Of a DNA stretch of 64,000 nucleotides, positions 33,702 through 43,875 are shown piece after piece (positions within the stretch are counted from its first letter, which is position 1; each line of letters starts with the position of its first letter). This stretch comes from Pokkaliibacter sp. MBI-7 (GTDB lineage Bacteria; Pseudomonadota; Gammaproteobacteria; Pseudomonadales; Balneatricaceae), in assembly GCF_029846635.1 (NCBI RefSeq), contig NZ_JARVTG010000001.1, positions 3,538,501 through 3,602,500 on the forward strand, read 5' to 3'. The notes beneath the pieces were generated by a model. That model searched no databases, was not told the origin of the DNA, and saw only the letters and a program-made list of their open reading frames with translations. The position numbers were made by a program, and so were the translations under genes.

Positions 33702-35171
33702 ATGGACAAGATTGAACGTTTCAATCTGGCCTCCTTCAGAGGCAAGATGAAAATCCTGCACCTGAGTTGGATCGCCTTCTTTCTGACCTTCGTGGTGTGG
33801 TTCAACCATGCGCCCTTGCTGGAAGCCATTGCATCCAGCCTGGGCCTGAGCAAGGCCGAGGTGAAAACCCTGCTGATCCTTAACGTGGCACTGACCATCC
33901 CGGCCCGGGTCATCATCGGCATGCTCACCGACAAGTATGGCCCGCGTCTGAGTTATGCCCTGCTGCTGGCGGTCTCCAGCATTCCCTGCTTCATGTTTGC
34001 CCTAGCCGATAACTTTGCTCAGGCGGCTCTCGGTCGCTTCCTGCTGGGCTTTATCGGGGCAGGTTTCGTTATTGGTATCCGTATGGTCAGTGAGTGGTTT
34101 CCTGCCCATGAACTTGGCACCGCTGAAGGTATTTACGGTGGCTGGGGCAACTTTGGCTCTGCCGCGGCGGCCATGGTGCTGCCGACGCTGGCACTGCTGT
34201 TCGGTGGGGCCGATGGCTGGCGGTATGCGATTGGTATCAGCGGCGCCCTGTGTCTGCTGTTCAGCGTGGTCTGGTATCTGAACGTCACCGATACGCCCAA
34301 GGGCTCGACCTATTTCCGTCCGAAGCAAATCGCCGCCATGGAAGTGACCAGTGTGGGTGATCTCTATCTGCTGCTGATCATGAAACTGCCGATGTATGCC
34401 GCTCTGGCCCTGCTGACCTGGAAGCTGTCACCGCAGGGGGTCAGCCTGCTGAGTGAAACAGCGGCGGTAATCATCTATGGGGCGCTGGTGGCAATCTATC
34501 TGTTCGATGCCTGGAAGGTCTGGCAGGTCAACGCGCATCTGTTCAAGGCCCCGGTGCCCGAGCTGCATCGCTATAAATTCAGGCAGGTGGCGGTACTCAA
34601 CGTGTTGTACTTTGCTACCTTTGGTTCCGAGCTGGCGGTGGTGTCGATGCTGCCGTTGTTCTTTTCGGAGACTTTCGGTCTTGATCCGGTCAAGGCCGGG
34701 CTGGTGGCTTCTGCCTATGCCTTCATGAATCTGATGTCGCGCCCCGGCGGCGGCTGGCTGAGTGACCGTTTTGGCCGCAAGATCACCCTGCTGGTGCTGA
34801 CACTGGGTCTGGCGCTGGGGTATTTCCTGATGGCCATGATCGACAGCAGCTGGCCGCTGGTGGTGGCGGTGATTGCCGCCATGGCCTGTTCGTTCTTTGT
34901 GCAGGCGGGCGAAGGTGCAGTATTTGCCGTCGTACCGCTGATCAAGCGGCGCCTGACCGGACAGATTGCCGGGATGACCGGCGCCTACGGCAATGTAGGT
35001 TCGGTGTTCTATCTGACCATTCTGTCAGTCACCAGCTATCAGGTGTTTTTCTCCGTGATTGCCGCCACGGCCTTGCTGGGCTTTGCCGTGCTGCTGATGA
35101 TGGAAGAGCCCCGTGGCGAAATCGCCGAAGTGGGTGAAGACGGTTCCGTGCAGCTGATTCGCGTCAGCTGA
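33702..35171 (+). CDS. Nitrate/nitrite MFS transporter, NarK/NasA type
   Basis: 489 residues, 12 hydrophobic helices. The MFS loop motif appears as GMLTDKYGPR (loop 2-3) and GGWLSDRFGRK (loop 8-9). Nitrate signature-like stretches are GIYGGWGNFGSAAAA (helix 5) and GMTGAYGNVGSVFY (helix 11), with the substrate Arg in GIRMVSEWF. Moves nitrate in and/or nitrite out across the inner membrane. First gene behind an attenuator-like leader and followed after 26 bases by a phosphatase-kinase gene, an arrangement common in assimilatory nitrate operons, although no nitrate or nitrite reductase gene follows here. Confidence 0.92.
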   Translation: MDKIERFNLASFRGKMKILHLSWIAFFLTFVVWFNHAPLLEAIASSLGLSKAEVKTLLILNVALTIPARVIIGMLTDKYGPRLSYALLLAVSSIPCFMFALADNFAQAALGRFLLGFIGAGFVIGIRMVSEWFPAHELGTAEGIYGGWGNFGSAAAAMVLPTLALLFGGADGWRYAIGISGALCLLFSVVWYLNVTDTPKGSTYFRPKQIAAMEVTSVGDLYLLLIMKLPMYAALALLTWKLSPQGVSLLSETAAVIIYGALVAIYLFDAWKVWQVNAHLFKAPVPELHRYKFRQVAVLNVLYFATFGSELAVVSMLPLFFSETFGLDPVKAGLVASAYAFMNLMSRPGGGWLSDRFGRKITLLVLTLGLALGYFLMAMIDSSWPLVVAVIAAMACSFFVQAGEGAVFAVVPLIKRRLTGQIAGMTGAYGNVGSVFYLTILSVTSYQVFFSVIAATALLGFAVLLMMEEPRGEIAEVGEDGSVQLIRVS

Positions 35172-35197
35172 GCCCATGCTGTGAAAGGAGTGCCGCG

Positions 35198-36940
35198 ATG
35201 AGCACTGTCAGCGTCCTGCCTTCTGCCGTGTTGTTGCCCTTGCAGGTTCGTTGCGGAGGTTACTCCAGCGCCGGGCTTAAAGCCGAGAATCAGGATGCCT
35301 TTGCTCTGCGTATGCCGCAGACCCGTGCCGAGCTGGGTAAAGGCATGGCCGCGCTGATCTGTGACGGTGTCAGCAGCAGTGGCCGCGCCGCGCAGGCCAG
35401 TCAGACCTGCGTGACCAGCTTTCTTAATGACTACTTCAGTACCCCTGACGCCTGGGGCGTGAAAAAGTCGGTGGTGCGGGTGCTGGAAGGGCTCAACAGC
35501 TGGCTGTACCAGCAGGGGCTGCAGGGGCAGAGCATGCTCACCACCTTGTCACTGCTGGTGATCAGGTCGCAGACGGCCCATGTATTCCACATCGGCGACA
35601 GTCGCATCTACCTCTGGCGACGCGGTCAGCTGGAGTGTCTGACCCGCGATCATCTGCAGCGCCAGCAGGGGCGCGATGTGCTTAACCGGGCCATGGGCGG
35701 TGATCCGCACCTGCAGATGGATTACCACAGTCTGACGGTGGAGGAGGGCGATGGCTTCGTACTGACGACCGATGGCGTCCATGCTTTTCTGCCCTCATCT
35801 GACTGGCCACAAACACTGAATGAAGCGGCAGGCTGTGATCTTGAACCACTGGCCCGGCGGCTGGCAGAACGCGCGCTGCAGGCCGGCAGTGATGATAACC
35901 TCAGCTGCCTGTTACTGCAGGTCGAGCAGCTGCCACACGCCGACAGCGAGGAAGCCGAGCGTCAGCTGGCCAGCCTGCCGGTGCCACCGGCATTGCAGGT
36001 CGGACACAAACTGGATGGCTATCGGGTGCTGGAAGTGCTGCACGCCAGCCAGCGATCCCATCTCTATCGGGTGGAAGATGAGCGTGACGGGCAGCAATGG
36101 GCAATGAAGGTGCCGTCCCGTCACTTCGCCGATGACTTTGCCTATCTGCAGGGCTTTGCCCGGGAAGAGTGGGTCGGGCGCCAGTTCCAGCATGAACAGG
36201 TGCTGGCCATGGCTGCCAGTACCCAGCCGCGTACCGGGATGTATTATCTGGCCGAGCTGATCAGTGGCCAGACGCTGCGGCAGTGGATTGATGATCATCC
36301 GCAGCCCTCACTGGCGACCGTGCGTCCGTTGCTGGGGCAGATGGTGACCGCGTTGCGCGCATTCCAGCGGCTGGACATGGTGCACTGCGATCTGAAACCG
36401 GAGAATCTGATGCTGACCAGCAGCGGCGTCCTCAAGGTGATTGATCTGGGCACCGTGGTTGTCACCGGCCTGCAGGAAGTGGCACCCCCGCAGGCGGAGG
36501 CCGTGCCGCAGGGATCGGTGGACTACGTGGCGCCGGAGTATCTGTTTGGTCAGCCAGCCAGCTTTCGTGCCGATCTGTTTTCACTGGCGGTGGTGGTCTA
36601 TGAAATGCTCACCGGCCAGTTGCCCTATCCCTCACGCAGTCGCGAACAGTTACTGAAAAGCCGCAGCTATGCCGACTGGTGCTATATTCCGCTGGGGCGC
36701 TATCGGGCAGATCTGCCGGCCTGGGTGGATGCCTGCCTGCGCAAGGCGCTGCAGCCCAATCCAGCCAGCCGTTATGCGGCATTGTCTGAATTTGAGCAGG
36801 ATTTCCGCGTCCCCAACCGGGCGCTGGAGGCCAGCACCTTCCGTGCACCCCTGATTGAGCGCCATCCGCTGCGTTTCTGGCAGATCATCAGCGCGATACT
36901 GCTGGTCATGCTGCTACTGAGCCTGCTTTCCCGCACCTGA
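35198..36940 (+). CDS. Fused PP2C phosphatase - Ser/Thr protein kinase
   Basis: 580 residues. PP2C-like domain (~15-245): SSAGLKAENQDAF, LICDGVSSSGRAAQAS, FHIGDSRIYLWR, LTTDGVHAF and GSDDNLSC carry the metal-binding aspartates. Kinase domain (~265-545): Lys in WAMKVP, catalytic loop VHCDLKPENLM, VIDLG in place of DFG, and APEYLFG. One C-terminal membrane helix (ISAILLVMLLLSLLS) anchors it with both domains in the cytoplasm. AAAGGAG precedes ATG 35198. In nitrate-assimilation operons this fusion accompanies the transporter; its targets are not known. Confidence 0.9.
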   Translation: MSTVSVLPSAVLLPLQVRCGGYSSAGLKAENQDAFALRMPQTRAELGKGMAALICDGVSSSGRAAQASQTCVTSFLNDYFSTPDAWGVKKSVVRVLEGLNSWLYQQGLQGQSMLTTLSLLVIRSQTAHVFHIGDSRIYLWRRGQLECLTRDHLQRQQGRDVLNRAMGGDPHLQMDYHSLTVEEGDGFVLTTDGVHAFLPSSDWPQTLNEAAGCDLEPLARRLAERALQAGSDDNLSCLLLQVEQLPHADSEEAERQLASLPVPPALQVGHKLDGYRVLEVLHASQRSHLYRVEDERDGQQWAMKVPSRHFADDFAYLQGFAREEWVGRQFQHEQVLAMAASTQPRTGMYYLAELISGQTLRQWIDDHPQPSLATVRPLLGQMVTALRAFQRLDMVHCDLKPENLMLTSSGVLKVIDLGTVVVTGLQEVAPPQAEAVPQGSVDYVAPEYLFGQPASFRADLFSLAVVVYEMLTGQLPYPSRSREQLLKSRSYADWCYIPLGRYRADLPAWVDACLRKALQPNPASRYAALSEFEQDFRVPNRALEASTFRAPLIERHPLRFWQIISAILLVMLLLSLLSRT

Positions 36941-37093
36941 ACACACCTTTCCGGTGTCATCCTCCTCTGCTATGCGCAAAGCGGTTGAGCGTTTAGTCCT
37001 GCCGCGTCTATCCTAGTCACATTGTTTTTACCGGCGAGCCTCAGGCGATCCCGGTGGATCCTCCCTTTTTCCCTGCCCGACGGAATCCCTGCT

Positions 37094-38698
37094 GTGAAGA
37101 ATTGGACTCTGCGTAAACGTATTCTGGCCAGCTTCCTTGTTGTGGTGGCCATCATGCTGCTGATGGTGGTCATTTCTTATAGCCGTATGCTGGCCATCAA
37201 TCACCGGGTGGATACGGTCAGCAGCAACTCGGTTCCCGGTATGTACTACAGCACCATGATTCGCGGGGCATGGACCGAAAGCTTTCTGCTGGTGCGGGAA
37301 GTACGGCCTGAGCTGCCGATGGATCGCGCTACCTTTATCGATAACACGCAGAACCTGAAATCGCTGGTTCAGGAGTATCAGAAAACCATTGATGAGCAGG
37401 ATGACCGACGCCAGTTTGATGATTTTCTGTCCATTCTGAATGACTACAGCCAGGTACAGAGCCAGGTACTGGCGTTGTTCGACCGTCAGCAGCCTGACCA
37501 GGCTAACCTGCTGATTGCTCAGCAATTACGACCACTGTGGCAGAAAGGCCGGGATAACCTGAACAAGATCATTGCCTACAACCGCGAAGTGTCACAAAGC
37601 TCGGTCAGCGGTATCGAAAGTGCGGTGGCGACGGCCAATACCACCATGCTGACGCTGATGGTGGTCATGATCGCTGTGGCGCTGCTGTCGGGCTGGAGCC
37701 TGATGCGGGCCATCATGAGCCCCATCAATCATGTCCTTGCTGCCTTCCAGCAGATGAAGGAAGGCAACCTCACTGTCCGTCTGCAGCTCAATCGTGAGGA
37801 TGAGTTCGGCACCATTGAAAAAGGCTTCAATGGCATGGCTGAAGAGCTGATGGTGCTGGTGTCGCAGGCGCAGCGTTCGGCGGTACAGGTGGCTACTGCG
37901 GTCAATGAAATTGCGGCCACCTCCAAGCAGCAGCAGGCTACTGCTACTGAAACGGCCGGGACGACCACCGAAATCGGTGCCACTTCGCGGGAGATTGCCG
38001 CTACCTCCAAAGAGCTGGTGCTGACCATGAACGAGGTGTCGGTTTCAGCCGAACAGGCCGCGCAGCTGGCGGATTCCGGGCAGCAGGGGCTGGTGCGGAT
38101 GGAAGACACCATGCATCAGGTGATGAGTGCCTCCGAGCTGGTCAACGCCAAGCTGGCCGTACTCAACGAGAAGGCGGGCAGTATCACTCAGGTGGTGACC
38201 ACTATCGTCAAGGTCGCCGACCAGACCAACCTGCTTTCGCTCAATGCGGCTATCGAGGCCGAAAAGGCTGGCGAATACGGCAAAGGTTTCGCCGTGGTGG
38301 CCACCCAGGTACGCCGACTGGCCGATCAGACGGCGGTCGCCACCTACGATATCGAGCAGATGGTGAGGGAAATCCAGTCCGCGGTATCGGCGGGGGTGAT
38401 GGGCATGGACAAGTTCTCGGAAGAGGTGCGCCGTGGCATGTATGAAGTGCAGCGTATTGGCGACCAGCTGTCGCAGGTGATCCAGCAGATCCAGGCACTG
38501 GCACCGCGCGTCCTGATGGTCAATGAAGGCATGCAGGCACAGGCCACCGGTGCGGAGCAGATCAACGAGGCACTGGTGCAGCTGAGCGAAGCCTCCAACC
38601 AGACAGTGGACTCCCTGCGTCAGGCCAGCTTCACCATTGATGAAATGAATCAGGTGGCCAGCGGTCTGCGTAACAGCGTGTCGCGCTTCAAGGTATAA
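37094..38698 (+). CDS. wspA: Methyl-accepting chemotaxis protein WspA
   Basis: About 535 residues from GTG 37094 (VKNWTLRKRI); an in-frame ATG at 37022 would add a poor 24-residue leader. TM1, a four-helix-bundle periplasmic domain, TM2 (~190-215), HAMP, then a long coiled-coil signalling domain with the hairpin tip TNLLSLNAAIEAEKAGEYGKGF. WspA is the membrane receptor of the surface-sensing Wsp pathway. Its order with the next six genes matches the Pseudomonas wsp operon. Weak GGAAT upstream; the 153-bp gap (36941-37093) should contain the operon promoter. Confidence 0.93.
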   Translation: MKNWTLRKRILASFLVVVAIMLLMVVISYSRMLAINHRVDTVSSNSVPGMYYSTMIRGAWTESFLLVREVRPELPMDRATFIDNTQNLKSLVQEYQKTIDEQDDRRQFDDFLSILNDYSQVQSQVLALFDRQQPDQANLLIAQQLRPLWQKGRDNLNKIIAYNREVSQSSVSGIESAVATANTTMLTLMVVMIAVALLSGWSLMRAIMSPINHVLAAFQQMKEGNLTVRLQLNREDEFGTIEKGFNGMAEELMVLVSQAQRSAVQVATAVNEIAATSKQQQATATETAGTTTEIGATSREIAATSKELVLTMNEVSVSAEQAAQLADSGQQGLVRMEDTMHQVMSASELVNAKLAVLNEKAGSITQVVTTIVKVADQTNLLSLNAAIEAEKAGEYGKGFAVVATQVRRLADQTAVATYDIEQMVREIQSAVSAGVMGMDKFSEEVRRGMYEVQRIGDQLSQVIQQIQALAPRVLMVNEGMQAQATGAEQINEALVQLSEASNQTVDSLRQASFTIDEMNQVASGLRNSVSRFKV

Positions 38699-38808
38699 GC
38701 ACGTGTATGTGACTTGTAGCAGAGTGGTGCAGCACGCTGCCATGCAGGGTGGCCAACAGGGAAACGCTGGCCACCCTATCCGCAAATACCGCAATGAAGA
38801 GGCCTGCC

Positions 38809-39384
38809 GTGAGTGAAGTACAACAGGTTGCCAGCGACAGTAGCGCGCAGCAACGTGGGCTTTTTCTGCTGTTTCAGCTGGGTGATGAACGCTATGCCTG
38901 CGATGTCGCCAGTGTCGTCGAGGTGTTGTCGGTACCTGCATTGCGTCCGCTGGCGGGCATGCCTGACTGGGTCGCCGGTATCTTTGTTCATGATGATCAG
39001 GTAGTGCCGGTACTGGATCTTTGTGCGCTGACGCTGGGGCGACCGGCCCGGCGCCTGACCAGTACGCGCCTGCTGCTCAGCCGCTATGGTCGTGAAGAGC
39101 AACAGGGCTGCGCCGAGATGGCACAGAGCAGTGCGCCATTGTTTGGCGTACTGGTGGAACGGGCGACTGCCACCCTGCGCTGCGGTGTGCACGAATTCAG
39201 CCAGCATGGTCTGGAACAGCGCGAAAAGGATTATCTCGGGCCGGTGCGTCGTGACGAGCGTGGTCTGGTGCAACGGGTCAGTATCCAGCGGTTGCTGACG
39301 GAAGAGGCTCACAGCCTGCTGTTTCCGGCTGACAAACTGCTGGCCCTGACGCCGTCGGCAGCAGCAGGAGAAACGTCATCGTGA
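38809..39384 (+). CDS. wspB: CheW-like adaptor WspB
   Basis: About 191 residues from GTG 38809, chosen for GAAGAGG six bases upstream. Single CheW domain: FQLGDERYACDVASVVEVL, PLAGMPDWVAGIF, VVPVLDL. Couples the receptor WspA to the kinase WspE. The last bases overlap the start of the CheR gene, so translation is coupled. Confidence 0.92.
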   Translation: MSEVQQVASDSSAQQRGLFLLFQLGDERYACDVASVVEVLSVPALRPLAGMPDWVAGIFVHDDQVVPVLDLCALTLGRPARRLTSTRLLLSRYGREEQQGCAEMAQSSAPLFGVLVERATATLRCGVHEFSQHGLEQREKDYLGPVRRDERGLVQRVSIQRLLTEEAHSLLFPADKLLALTPSAAAGETSS

Positions 39385-40754
39385 TTGCTGATCTGCGCTT
39401 TGCTCGCTTCATCAAGGAGCTGATCGGTCTTGATGTCGACTCCATTGGCGCCTCGGTGGTCGAAGGCATCTTGCGCTATCGCCAGCAACAGGCAGGACAG
39501 GCCGATCTGGAAGCCTACTGGCAACTGCTGCAACGCTCGACTGAAGAGGTTAAGGCGCTGGTGGACGCCCTGCTGGTGCCGGAGACCTGGTTCTTCCGCT
39601 ATGGCGAGTCATTCACCGCACTGTCACGTCTGGTCTGGCAGCGGCTGGGTAAACAGCCCAGGCGTCCGCAGCGCATCCTCAGCCTGCCCTGTTCCTCCGG
39701 TGAGGAGCCGTACTCCATTGTGATGGCACTGCTCGATGCCGGTATCGCTGCTGAGCGCTTTCAGGTGGAAGCGATGGATATCAGCGAGATTCAGTTGCAG
39801 CGGGCGAGACTGGGGCTTTATAGCCGCAACTCCTTTCGTGGTCAGCATCTGAGCTTTCGTCAGCGCTATTTCAGTGAAACGGCGGCGGGTTATCAGCTGC
39901 AACCGCAGGTGCTGGCGCAGGTCAGCTTTCGTCAGGGCAACATCATCGACAGCGCTGCGACGATGAACAGTGCCAGCTATGACATTATTTTTTGCCGCAA
40001 CTTGCTGATTTACTTCGACAGAGCCACTCAGGAACAGGTGTTGTCCCGCCTGATGGCGATGCTCAGTGACGACGGGCTGCTGTTTTCCGGGCCAGCAGAA
40101 ACCAGCGTAGTGACCGCGATGGGGCTGAAGCCGCTTGGTCTGCCACTGGCCTTTGTTTTTGCCCGCAGCCAGCCTGAACCACAGACTGCTGAAAGCCGTG
40201 CCCGCACAGTCAGCGCGCTGACAGGGGGGGCCGTCAACGTCGCAGTGCCGAATGGCGATGATGGGGTAAAACGCCTGCGCAGCTGGCCGGGAGGGCATGG
40301 CGGGAGCCACGGCGACAGTACACCTGCAGACGCTGCAAAACAGGGCAAGGAGCGGAGTGTTGTCAGACGCCCTGTAGCGGCGGTGCCGGGTCACACTATT
40401 CAACACCCACCTCACGACGCCTCGCTGGCAAATGACACGCACAGCGAACTGGAACTGCAGCTACAACAGGTGCGTCAGCTGGCAGATCAGGGACAAACCG
40501 GTCGGGCGCTGGTGCTGTGCCGGCAGTTGCACCAGCAGCATGCCGAACAGCCTCAGGTACTGTACTGGCTGGGATTACTGGCAGAAAGTGGCGGTGATCG
40601 TCTGGCGGCACAGTCCTGGTATCGGAAAGTGCTGTATCTGCAACCTCGTCATACCGAGGCGCTGGGGCAACTGGCCGCTCTGCTGGAGGCCGAGGGCGAA
40701 CACGTGGCGGCCAGCCGTTTGCGGGCAAGGATGATGGAGACTCATCATGGTTGA
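39381..40754 (+). CDS. wspC: CheR-type methyltransferase with TPR tail, WspC
   Basis: 457 residues from GTG 39381. N-terminal CheR: ETWFFRYGESF, SLPCSSGEEPYSI (SAM-binding loop, near residue 105), DIIFCRNLLIYFD. A low-complexity linker (~285-345) leads to TPR-like helices (~355-455, LCRQLHQQHAEQPQVLYWLG and ALGQLAALLEAEGEHVAASR). Methylates glutamates of WspA with S-adenosylmethionine and sets pathway sensitivity. Overlaps both neighbours by a few bases. Confidence 0.93.
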   Translation: MIADLRFARFIKELIGLDVDSIGASVVEGILRYRQQQAGQADLEAYWQLLQRSTEEVKALVDALLVPETWFFRYGESFTALSRLVWQRLGKQPRRPQRILSLPCSSGEEPYSIVMALLDAGIAAERFQVEAMDISEIQLQRARLGLYSRNSFRGQHLSFRQRYFSETAAGYQLQPQVLAQVSFRQGNIIDSAATMNSASYDIIFCRNLLIYFDRATQEQVLSRLMAMLSDDGLLFSGPAETSVVTAMGLKPLGLPLAFVFARSQPEPQTAESRARTVSALTGGAVNVAVPNGDDGVKRLRSWPGGHGGSHGDSTPADAAKQGKERSVVRRPVAAVPGHTIQHPPHDASLANDTHSELELQLQQVRQLADQGQTGRALVLCRQLHQQHAEQPQVLYWLGLLAESGGDRLAAQSWYRKVLYLQPRHTEALGQLAALLEAEGEHVAASRLRARMMETHHG

Positions 40755-41418
40755 GCGTCTGGAGCATTTGCTCTCCAGCGAAGTACAGATCGACGACTGC
40801 TGGAATCGTATCGGTGTGCGCGGTGACCGCACCTGCGCCCGGCTGGCGGAGCATATCCATTGCCATAACTGCCCGGTCTATGCTGAAGCGGCGGTGCAGT
40901 TGCTGGACCGTTACGATCTGCAGGGGCTGACGGAGGGCAGTGACCTGCTTACGGCTGGCGCAGAGGAGAGCGACGACAGCAGCAGCGGTACGTCGGTGCT
41001 GGTATTCCGTCTGGGGGATGAGTGGCTGGCGTTGCCCACGGTGACGCTGGCGACGGTATTACCTCCTCTGCCGGTGCACAGCCTGCCGCACCGGCGTTCG
41101 CAGGCGATTGAGGGCATCGTCAATGTCGATGGCTCGCTGCTTGTCAGCATGTCGTTGCCGCTGTTGCTGGAGTTGCCGCGTCGCAGTGGCGCCAGGGCAC
41201 CTCTGCGGCCCCGTCTGCTGGTGGTCGGTAACGAAGAAGGTAAGGTCGCCTTCGCGGTGGATGAAGTGCTGGGTGTACAGCGCCTGAACCTGAGTGATGA
41301 TCGTGCCGACAAGGCGGTCAGCCCCTGTACCCGAGCCATTGTCCGCTGGCGCCAGTACAGCCTGCGCCTGCTCGACAGTGATGCGTTGCTGCGGGTCGTG
41401 GCGCGCAATATGACGTAG
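40747..41418 (+). CDS. wspD: CheW-like adaptor WspD
   Basis: 223 residues; ATG 40747 overlaps wspC by 8 bases. The N-terminal 80 residues contain a Cys/His-bearing segment CHNCPVYAEAAVQLLDRYD typical of WspD-type proteins, then a CheW domain (VFRLGDEWLALPTVTLATVL, AIEGIVNVDGSLLVSMSLPLL). Second adaptor linking receptor and kinase in the Wsp array. Confidence 0.92.
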   Translation: MVERLEHLLSSEVQIDDCWNRIGVRGDRTCARLAEHIHCHNCPVYAEAAVQLLDRYDLQGLTEGSDLLTAGAEESDDSSSGTSVLVFRLGDEWLALPTVTLATVLPPLPVHSLPHRRSQAIEGIVNVDGSLLVSMSLPLLLELPRRSGARAPLRPRLLVVGNEEGKVAFAVDEVLGVQRLNLSDDRADKAVSPCTRAIVRWRQYSLRLLDSDALLRVVARNMT

Positions 41419-41571
41419 CCGCTGTCCACTATCGGCTGCAAGTGGGGCACTCCGCGTTGTTGAGGCAAAGCCAACGCAGATACGGTGACCGCGACGCTGA
41501 ATGAATTTACCTTTGCCTTGTCATGGCCGGGCTGTTGAACCCGGACCCTTTGAAGGAAGAGCGCATAACTG

Positions 41572-43875
41572 ATGCTTGATCCGATCATGCTGGAGCTGTT
41601 TCGCCAGGAAGCTGAAACACAGACGGCGGTTTTGACTGATGGCTTGCTGGCATTGGAGCGCAATCCGCAACAGGCCGACCTGCTGGAGTCTTGCATGCGT
41701 GCAGCGCACTCGCTCAAGGGGGCTGCCCGTATTGTTGATCTGCCGCTTGGAGTGGAGGTAGCCCATGTCATGGAAGACTGTCTGGTCGCTGCGCAGGAAA
41801 ACAGGCTGCTACTGGGAGCTGAGCATATTGATCAGCTGCTACAGGGCACCGATGTGCTGCTGCGTCTGGCGCAACCCGATACCGATCCGCACGCCCTGAG
41901 CACGCAGGCAGAAAAGGTGCAGCAGGGGCTGCAGCGATTGCTGGCGGCTGATTCAGCTGCTGGCACTGCGGTGCCGGCACTGCTTGAGCCTGTGCTGGTC
42001 GAGCCGAGCCTTGACGACATCAGCCACAGCCTGCTGCTGTCTGCCGAGCCTGCTAATGCAAGCGCTATCGCAGCAGAGATACCGGCAGCGTCGCCAGAGC
42101 AGTCGGACGTGTCGACGCGTGCCAGCAAGTCCGCTACAGCAGACCGCGCTCTGCGCGTATCTGCCGAGCAGCTCAATATCGTGCTGGATCTGGCCAGTCG
42201 GACGCTGGTGCGCTCCCATACCCTGATCCCGCGTATCGATGGTATGCAGCGGCTGAAGCGCCAGTTTGGCGCGCTGGAGCGCGCTCTGGCCAACCTGCTT
42301 AATGACAGTCAGGAAACAGGTAGCGTGGCATCACTGGCCTCCCAGCTGGAAGAGACGCTGACGCATCTGCGTGACAGTCAGACCCGGCTGCATGAGAGCC
42401 TGGGCTGGCTGGATGATTTTGCCTGGGACAATGAGCTGTGTGTGCAGCGCCTGTACGATACCGTGCTGGCCTGTCGCATGCGTCCATTCAGTGATGTGCT
42501 GGCCGGTCAGGCCCGCATGGTGCGTGATCTGGCCCGCTCGCTGGGCAAACAGGCCGAGTTGCAGCTGATCGGTGGCCAGACGCAGGTTGATCGCGACATT
42601 CTCGAACTGCTTGAAGCTCCGCTGACCCATCTGTTGCGCAATGCCGTAGATCACGGTGTCGAAGTCGGGGAGGTGCGACGTCAGCGTGGCAAGGAAGAGT
42701 GTGGCCTGATTCGCCTGCATGCCCGTCATCATTCCGGCATGCTGGTGGTCGAGGTCAGTGATGACGGCCAGGGTGTCGATCTGGAAATCCTGCGCCGGCA
42801 GATTGTCGAGCGGGGTTTTACCAAGTCGGAAACGGCGGCAAGGCTGACAGAGGCGGAGTTGCTGGAGTTTTTGTTCCTGCCCGGCTTCAGCATGAAGCGT
42901 CAGGTCAGCGAGGTGTCCGGCCGCGGCGTGGGGCTGGATGCGGTTCAGCATCAGGTGCGTCAGCTGCGCGGTATGGTGCGGGTGAGGCAACAACCGGGAA
43001 AGGGGACTACCTTTCATCTGGAGGTGCCGCTGACGCTGTCCGTGGTGCGCTGTCTGATGGTGGACATCGGCGATGAACGGTATGCCCTGCCGCTGGCCCA
43101 TATCGACCGCATGCTGCAGGTCAGTGCCGGGCAAATAGTGCAGCTGGAAGGGCATCAGCATTGTCTGGTGGATGGTCAGCATATCAGCCTTATCTCCGCC
43201 CGACAGATCCTTGGCTATGCTGAAAACAACGAACATGCTGAGGAATTACCCGTGGTGCTGATTGGCGACAGCAGCAGTCCCTACGGTGTAGTGGTCGACA
43301 GATTTATTGGCGAGTCGACGCTGGTGACGGTGCCTCTTGATGCGCGGCTGGGCAAATTACCGCATATCTATGCAGGGGCCGTATCGGAAGACGGCGCACC
43401 GCTGCTGATTCTGGATGTGGAGGACATGCTGCGTGCGGCGACCAAACTGATCAGCAGCGGTCGACTGGAGTTTATCGGCCAGAGTGAGGGCGAGCGTCAG
43501 CAGCGCAAACGGGTGCTGGTCGTCGATGACTCCCTCACGGTTCGTGAGCTTGAGCGCAAGCTGCTGCTCAATCAGGGCTATGACGTTGCCGTGGCGGTAG
43601 ACGGTATGGATGGCTGGAATGCCCTGCGTTCCGAGCACTTCGATCTGTTGCTGACAGACATTGATATGCCGCGCATGGACGGCATTGAGCTGGTGACGCT
43701 GGTACGGGGCGACCATCGCCTGCAGCGGTTGCCGGTGATGATGGTGTCTTATAAGGATCGTGAAGAGGATCGTCGTCGTGGGCTGGACGCAGGCGCAGAT
43801 TACTATCTGGCCAAGGCTAATTTCCACGATGATGCCTTGCTGGATGCGGTGAAGATGCTGATCGGGGCACCCTAA
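41572..43875 (+). CDS. wspE: Hybrid CheA histidine kinase WspE
   Basis: 767 residues. Hpt P1 domain with RAAHSLKGAARIVDLPLG (His near 47), then dimerisation, ATPase (LLRNAVDHGVEVGEVRRQRG; DDGQGVDL; SGRGVGLDAV), CheW-like regulatory domain (SVVRCLMVDIGDERYALPL), and a C-terminal receiver (VLVVDDSLTVRELERKL; LLTDIDMPRMDG; AKANF). WspE phosphorylates the cyclase WspR and the methylesterase WspF. Upstream gap of 153 bases; GAAGGAAG precedes ATG 41572. Confidence 0.95.
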   Translation: MLDPIMLELFRQEAETQTAVLTDGLLALERNPQQADLLESCMRAAHSLKGAARIVDLPLGVEVAHVMEDCLVAAQENRLLLGAEHIDQLLQGTDVLLRLAQPDTDPHALSTQAEKVQQGLQRLLAADSAAGTAVPALLEPVLVEPSLDDISHSLLLSAEPANASAIAAEIPAASPEQSDVSTRASKSATADRALRVSAEQLNIVLDLASRTLVRSHTLIPRIDGMQRLKRQFGALERALANLLNDSQETGSVASLASQLEETLTHLRDSQTRLHESLGWLDDFAWDNELCVQRLYDTVLACRMRPFSDVLAGQARMVRDLARSLGKQAELQLIGGQTQVDRDILELLEAPLTHLLRNAVDHGVEVGEVRRQRGKEECGLIRLHARHHSGMLVVEVSDDGQGVDLEILRRQIVERGFTKSETAARLTEAELLEFLFLPGFSMKRQVSEVSGRGVGLDAVQHQVRQLRGMVRVRQQPGKGTTFHLEVPLTLSVVRCLMVDIGDERYALPLAHIDRMLQVSAGQIVQLEGHQHCLVDGQHISLISARQILGYAENNEHAEELPVVLIGDSSSPYGVVVDRFIGESTLVTVPLDARLGKLPHIYAGAVSEDGAPLLILDVEDMLRAATKLISSGRLEFIGQSEGERQQRKRVLVVDDSLTVRELERKLLLNQGYDVAVAVDGMDGWNALRSEHFDLLLTDIDMPRMDGIELVTLVRGDHRLQRLPVMMVSYKDREEDRRRGLDAGADYYLAKANFHDDALLDAVKMLIGAP

